Shown: positions 61,107 to 64,000 of the stretch, piece after piece
Layout: the number at the start of each line of letters is the position of its first letter
Numbering within the stretch: the first letter of the stretch is position 1
DNA from: Paenibacillus thalictri
GTDB lineage: Bacteria > Bacillota > Bacilli > Paenibacillales > NBRC-103111
DNA: 64,000 bases
NCBI RefSeq assembly: GCF_004307995.1
Contig: NZ_SIRE01000004.1
Span: forward strand, 124,001-188,000
Direction of reading: 5' to 3'
Position numbers and translations under genes: made by a program
Notes under the pieces: generated by a model
What the model saw: the letters and a program-made list of their open reading frames with translations, nothing else
Databases searched by the model: none
Told to the model about the DNA's origin: nothing

Positions 61107-62204
61107 TTATTTGCTGCTGCGGCCGTGCTCCAAGATGAGCTTGGCAATCGCCGCAACCTGCTGCGGAGACAACGTCTTCTTTGGCTTGTACGTTTTGATA
61201 AAATGTGCCAGTCGGTCCAGCTTGACCGTAGCAAACGCCGGGCTTTTGCCGACAATATGGCTGTCCGGGTTCGTGAAACAGATGACGCCGACGATATCGG
61301 CCTGTTGCTTATGTTCGCGCAGCAGCTCCTTAAGCACAAATTCGTGCCGGTACAGTTGAGCCGTCGGATCGCCCTTGTGGCCTTCCTTAGAGCGCTCCAG
61401 CCCCTGCTCGGTAAAGCGGATTTCGCCCGACCAGTTTTTCGAATCGATATGAAACACGCCGTTCGGACCAACAACGATATGATCGAACTCCTGAGAGCTG
61501 CCCCCGGCCTGCACATGGCGGCTGTTCAGCACCTTGTATTCGCTGCCGATGAATTTCAATTGATGAGCGGTATTTCTTTCGCCTTCATTGCCGGCTGCTT
61601 TAGCGGCCGAGCTTTTGCCCCGGCGGAACAACTTGTAGATCAAATAAATCAGGGTCAGCGCAACGGAAGCCCAAATAATCGGCTGCACGTAAGGACGTGC
61701 GATTTCATCGACTTGTTCCCAGTTGGCGCCCAACGTTTTGCCGAGATAAACAAACAGCACCGCCCAAGGAATCGTCCCCAGCGTCGTATACAACGTGAAC
61801 CGCCATAGCGGCATACGAGCTAACCCTGCGGGAATGGAGATCGCCTGCCGGACCACCGGAATAAACCGTGCGGTAAACACCATGCCCGCGCCGTACCGGT
61901 TAAACCAGCCCTCGGCGATGTTGACAAAATGCGGCTTCACGCCCAAAAATTTGCCGTATTTCTCGATCACCGGCCGGCCGCCGTATCTTCCGATCCAGTA
62001 AAGGATTAACTGCTGGGCAATGCAGCCGATGGTGCCAAACAGCACGGCCCCCAATAAAGTAATGTTGCCCTGGGAGACCAAATAACCCCCGTACGACAGC
62101 ACAAGTTCGCTCGGAATGACCTCCAGCATCAAACCAAGCAATATCCCCCAATAACCGAGCCCTTCGATAAACGTTAATGCCGCATGAATAAGTTCTTTTA
62201 ACAT
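61107..62204 (-). CDS. DedA/VTT membrane domain fused to NERD nuclease-related domain
   Basis: A 365-residue fusion. Residues 1-205 are DedA-like (SNARE-associated/VTT), with EVIPSELVLSYGGYL, FTARFIPVVRQAISIPAG and several helices; DedA proteins move lipid carriers across the membrane. After a basic linker (about 205-225) comes a NERD domain (about 225-345; EFDHIVVGPNGVFHIDSKNW, with Asp and DSK at the nuclease-like site). The start at 62204 has GGGAG upstream; the open frame further on has no such support. The combination of lipid-flipping and nuclease-like domains is unusual. Confidence 0.85.
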   Translation of the reverse strand: MLKELIHAALTFIEGLGYWGILLGLMLEVIPSELVLSYGGYLVSQGNITLLGAVLFGTIGCIAQQLILYWIGRYGGRPVIEKYGKFLGVKPHFVNIAEGWFNRYGAGMVFTARFIPVVRQAISIPAGLARMPLWRFTLYTTLGTIPWAVLFVYLGKTLGANWEQVDEIARPYVQPIIWASVALTLIYLIYKLFRRGKSSAAKAAGNEGERNTAHQLKFIGSEYKVLNSRHVQAGGSSQEFDHIVVGPNGVFHIDSKNWSGEIRFTEQGLERSKEGHKGDPTAQLYRHEFVLKELLREHKQQADIVGVICFTNPDSHIVGKSPAFATVKLDRLAHFIKTYKPKKTLSPQQVAAIAKLILEHGRSSK

Positions 62205-62401
62205 GTGATAGGATGCTCCCTCGCATTCTTGATCGCATAGTTGGCCTGTACGCAGCCTTCTGTATTCTACCATATTCAGGAGCATTCCGACAGTTTGCCG
62301 CGCCGTTTACCCGAAATGCCGCCTGACTCTCCATTTTCGTGTCATGGCTGGCCAAGCCCGCGCATACACTTGTACCAAAATATGTACAAGGCGGGATGAT
62401 A

Positions 62402-62851
62402 ATGAATAAAGTGCTGATTATTACGAAAAAACATCTGTACCTGACGATTATGCTTGCCGTGCTGGCCGCGGGCACAATCGCTTACTTCGAAAGCGGGAAC
62501 ATGATTAAGGCGGCCACAGGCGCGGCAGGAGAACCCCGGACCATTCAGCTCGTCACGGGCGAGTTCAAATCCACAACGGCGGACGGCAAGAACATCGAAG
62601 CTTACCGCTGGGATCCGGGAACGATTTATGTGAAAAAAGGAGAGAAGATCAATTTAAGCATTTACGGCGTCAATGGGGACAGCCATCCTTTTGTCATCGA
62701 AGGGCTGAACGTGAAAGGTGAAGTAAAGAAAGGAAAAGAAACGATTGTCTCCTTTAAAGCCGATAAAGAAGGCGTGTACCGGATCATCTGTCTGACTCAT
62801 CCCGATATCGCCCATAACGGCCCGATGGTCGGCTACATTGTCGTTGATTAG
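62402..62851 (+). CDS. Membrane-anchored cupredoxin-like protein
   Basis: A 149-residue protein. The ATG at 62402 is preceded by AGGCGGGA. An N-terminal membrane segment (about 11-28) is followed by a cupredoxin fold. Copper ligands can be proposed: His in SHPFVIEG, Cys and His in ICLTHPDI, Met in HNGPMVGY. It resembles COX2-like or nitrosocyanin-like electron carriers or copper-binding proteins on the outer membrane face. It stands alone between unrelated genes. Confidence 0.82.
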   Translation: MNKVLIITKKHLYLTIMLAVLAAGTIAYFESGNMIKAATGAAGEPRTIQLVTGEFKSTTADGKNIEAYRWDPGTIYVKKGEKINLSIYGVNGDSHPFVIEGLNVKGEVKKGKETIVSFKADKEGVYRIICLTHPDIAHNGPMVGYIVVD

Positions 62852-62940
62852 GGAGAGCAATTCGTCAAATGACGGCAGCGAACTGCTAGGGGCCAATACG
62901 GCATTCTCCGCATACCTTAGGGTAGGAAGGAGAATGGCCC

Positions 62941-63255
62941 ATGAATCCGTTACATCAGCAAAAGCACGCCCCGGAATATCCGACAGCCCGCAAAATACGG
63001 CGCACCTGCAACAAAGAACTTTATCGCACCATCAAGCGGTTGAACAAATATATCGCCCCCGAGCTTGTGGAGCAAGCGGAGAAGCTGTATTTCAAAAAAG
63101 TCGCGCTTAATGTCCAGTGGATCTCTGAAAACAGCAGCAACCGCAAGCTGCTGTCCGATTGGTGGGAGGAGCACGTCGGTCCCGATATCGCCGAACTCTG
63201 GCAGGTGGAACCGTCCGCGCTCAGCAAGGCGTTTCGCGATGCATTCGGCGGCTGA
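62941..63255 (+). CDS. Small protein of unknown function, 104 residues
   Basis: It has a strong AAGGAG eight bases before the ATG. The protein is basic in the first half (TARKIRRTCNKELYRTIKRLNKY) and mostly helical, with Trp-rich SDWWEEHVGPDIAELW near the end. No signal peptide, membrane segment or catalytic motif is seen. I do not recognise the family, but the ribosome binding site and composition favour a real gene. Confidence 0.7.
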   Translation: MNPLHQQKHAPEYPTARKIRRTCNKELYRTIKRLNKYIAPELVEQAEKLYFKKVALNVQWISENSSNRKLLSDWWEEHVGPDIAELWQVEPSALSKAFRDAFGG

Positions 63256-63588
63256 ATCAAGCTCGGGCGGGGTTCTATCGACGCCGGCTGCAGCAGCATA
63301 GACCGGCCAGTCTCGACTGTACCTTGCGCACCCTAGACGGCGAGGTTTGATCGTCCCTTACACACCTAGGAGTCTGTCCGACGGATTGATTTTCGTGAAT
63401 ATTTATTCGAGCGCCATCGTCCATACGCGCAAACAAACAAGCGCTCCTAGCGGCTCCCTGCACCAGGCAGCCGTTTGAAGCGCTTGTTCGCTGTTAATAC
63501 ACTTGAGGGAATATGTCCGCACCGGTTTCGCCGTTGAGCGGCGTCACGTCAAGCAGACGATCCGCTGCTTTCGCCCGACCGTACATCG
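63256..63588. other. Gene-free stretch between convergent genes
   Basis: No credible gene. It contains the large hairpin at 63436-63488, listed separately. The remaining sequence shows no repeat or promoter that I can support. Confidence 0.55.
63436..63488 (-). terminator. Large hairpin, probable terminator of the minus-strand kinase gene
   Basis: AACAAGCGCT (63436-63445) pairs with AGCGCTTGTT (63479-63488), with inner CGGCT/AGCCG and CCTG/CAGG pairs. On the minus strand it is followed by TTGTTTG, a moderately T-rich stretch. Confidence 0.72.
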
Positions 63589-64000
63589 TCAAGCAGGCTG
63601 CAGCGGCAGCCGGATATCGACCGTCGTGCCGGTTCCGGGAATACTGTGCAGCCGGATGCCGTATTGCTCGCCGCATAGATACTGGATGCGCCGGTGCACA
63701 TTCAGCACGCCGATACGTTCGCTGGCCGCACGCGCTTCCTTGCGGGACATTTCCCTGCGGATTTCTTCAAGCCGCTCCGTTTCAATTCCCGGACCGGTAT
63801 CGGATATGCGCACCACAAAGACGTCGTCGGCCTCGCGGCTGGCCGTAATGTGGATGACGGTTTTGTCGGCGCTTGGCTCAATGCCGTGAATCACGCAATT
63901 TTCCACGATCGGCTGCAGCGAGAAACGTACGATCGGCTGGGTCAACGCCCAATCCGGTATGTCGATTTCGTATTCGACTTTTTCCTCGAATCGGTATTTC
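63589..64000 (-). CDS. YesM-like sensor histidine kinase, C-terminal part (5' end outside window)
   Basis: The frame stays open to the window edge, so the gene begins beyond 64000. The 136 residues seen carry the ATPase domain of YesM/LytS kinases: IVENCVIHGIEP (N box), RISDTGPGIE (G1) and IGVLNVHRRIQYL (G2), then the final strand TVDIRLPLQPA. It is probably the sensor of another extracellular sugar or cell-wall responsive system whose regulator is outside the window or absent: no YesN gene follows it here. Confidence 0.9.
   Translation of the reverse strand, partial: KYRFEEKVEYEIDIPDWALTQPIVRFSLQPIVENCVIHGIEPSADKTVIHITASREADDVFVVRISDTGPGIETERLEEIRREMSRKEARAASERIGVLNVHRRIQYLCGEQYGIRLHSIPGTGTTVDIRLPLQPA

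Overview
The window looks like a chromosomal segment of a Gram-positive, low-to-mid GC endospore former, most likely Paenibacillus or a close relative. The reasons are S-layer (SLH) anchored NEAT proteins, several YesM/YesN-type two-component systems beside CUT1 sugar importers, lipoprotein substrate-binding proteins, a YjcZ-like small membrane protein, strong AGGAGG ribosome binding sites and frequent TTG/GTG starts. The assignment is inferred from gene content. I saw no rRNA, tRNA, CRISPR array, prophage or intact insertion sequence.

Layout, left to right. 1-2435: two tandem NEAT-SLH haem-binding surface proteins, the second behind a perfect Fur box. 2548-7015 (minus): CheB methylesterase, an MHYT-PAS-EAL protein with a degraded EAL site, and a translationally coupled membrane protein. 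7017-7327: a strongly structured gene-free stretch. 7328-9662: two divergent GT2-TPR glycosyltransferases. 9735-12520: a Met/His-rich YjcZ-like protein, then a BlaI-type repressor with two operators and an M56 peptidase that has a low-complexity tail instead of a penicillin sensor.

12631-21908 (all minus): a membrane-bound AraC regulator, an LplA-like binding protein, then a sugar epimerase - binding protein - two permeases - PhyH dioxygenase operon. A 135-bp repeat element separates the two parts; an inverted copy lies at 50571-50705. 22147-27477: a divergent guanylate-kinase-like protein, a secreted protein with a two-component system, and a beta-propeller protein. 27774-28713: an AT-rich island carrying a small basic protein plus a GNAT acetyltransferase behind 10-bp tandem repeats, a candidate toxin-antitoxin module.

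28728-38816: an aldo-keto reductase, a YesMN plus CUT1 sugar importer operon, and a PLP enzyme paired with an MtaA/CmuA-like methyltransferase. 39071-42227: a Fur-controlled siderophore importer. 43254-50563: a second divergent YesMN / CUT1 importer locus with 20-bp direct repeats between the two arms and a 2H-phosphoesterase at the operon end. 50819-59654: an envelope-stress-like block of stalk-domain lipoprotein, ECF sigma factor, anti-sigma-like protein, ABC exporter, two-component system (response regulator frameshifted) and TolB-like lipoprotein. 59745-63255: MBL hydrolase, thioredoxin-fold protein, DedA-NERD fusion, cupredoxin-like protein and a small conserved-looking protein. The window ends inside another YesM-like kinase.

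Taken together the segment is devoted to nutrient uptake (three CUT1 sugar systems, one siderophore system, haem binding), each under its own sensor, plus envelope surveillance. None of the importers has its ATPase here, so they presumably share MsmX-like and YusV-like ATPases encoded elsewhere.
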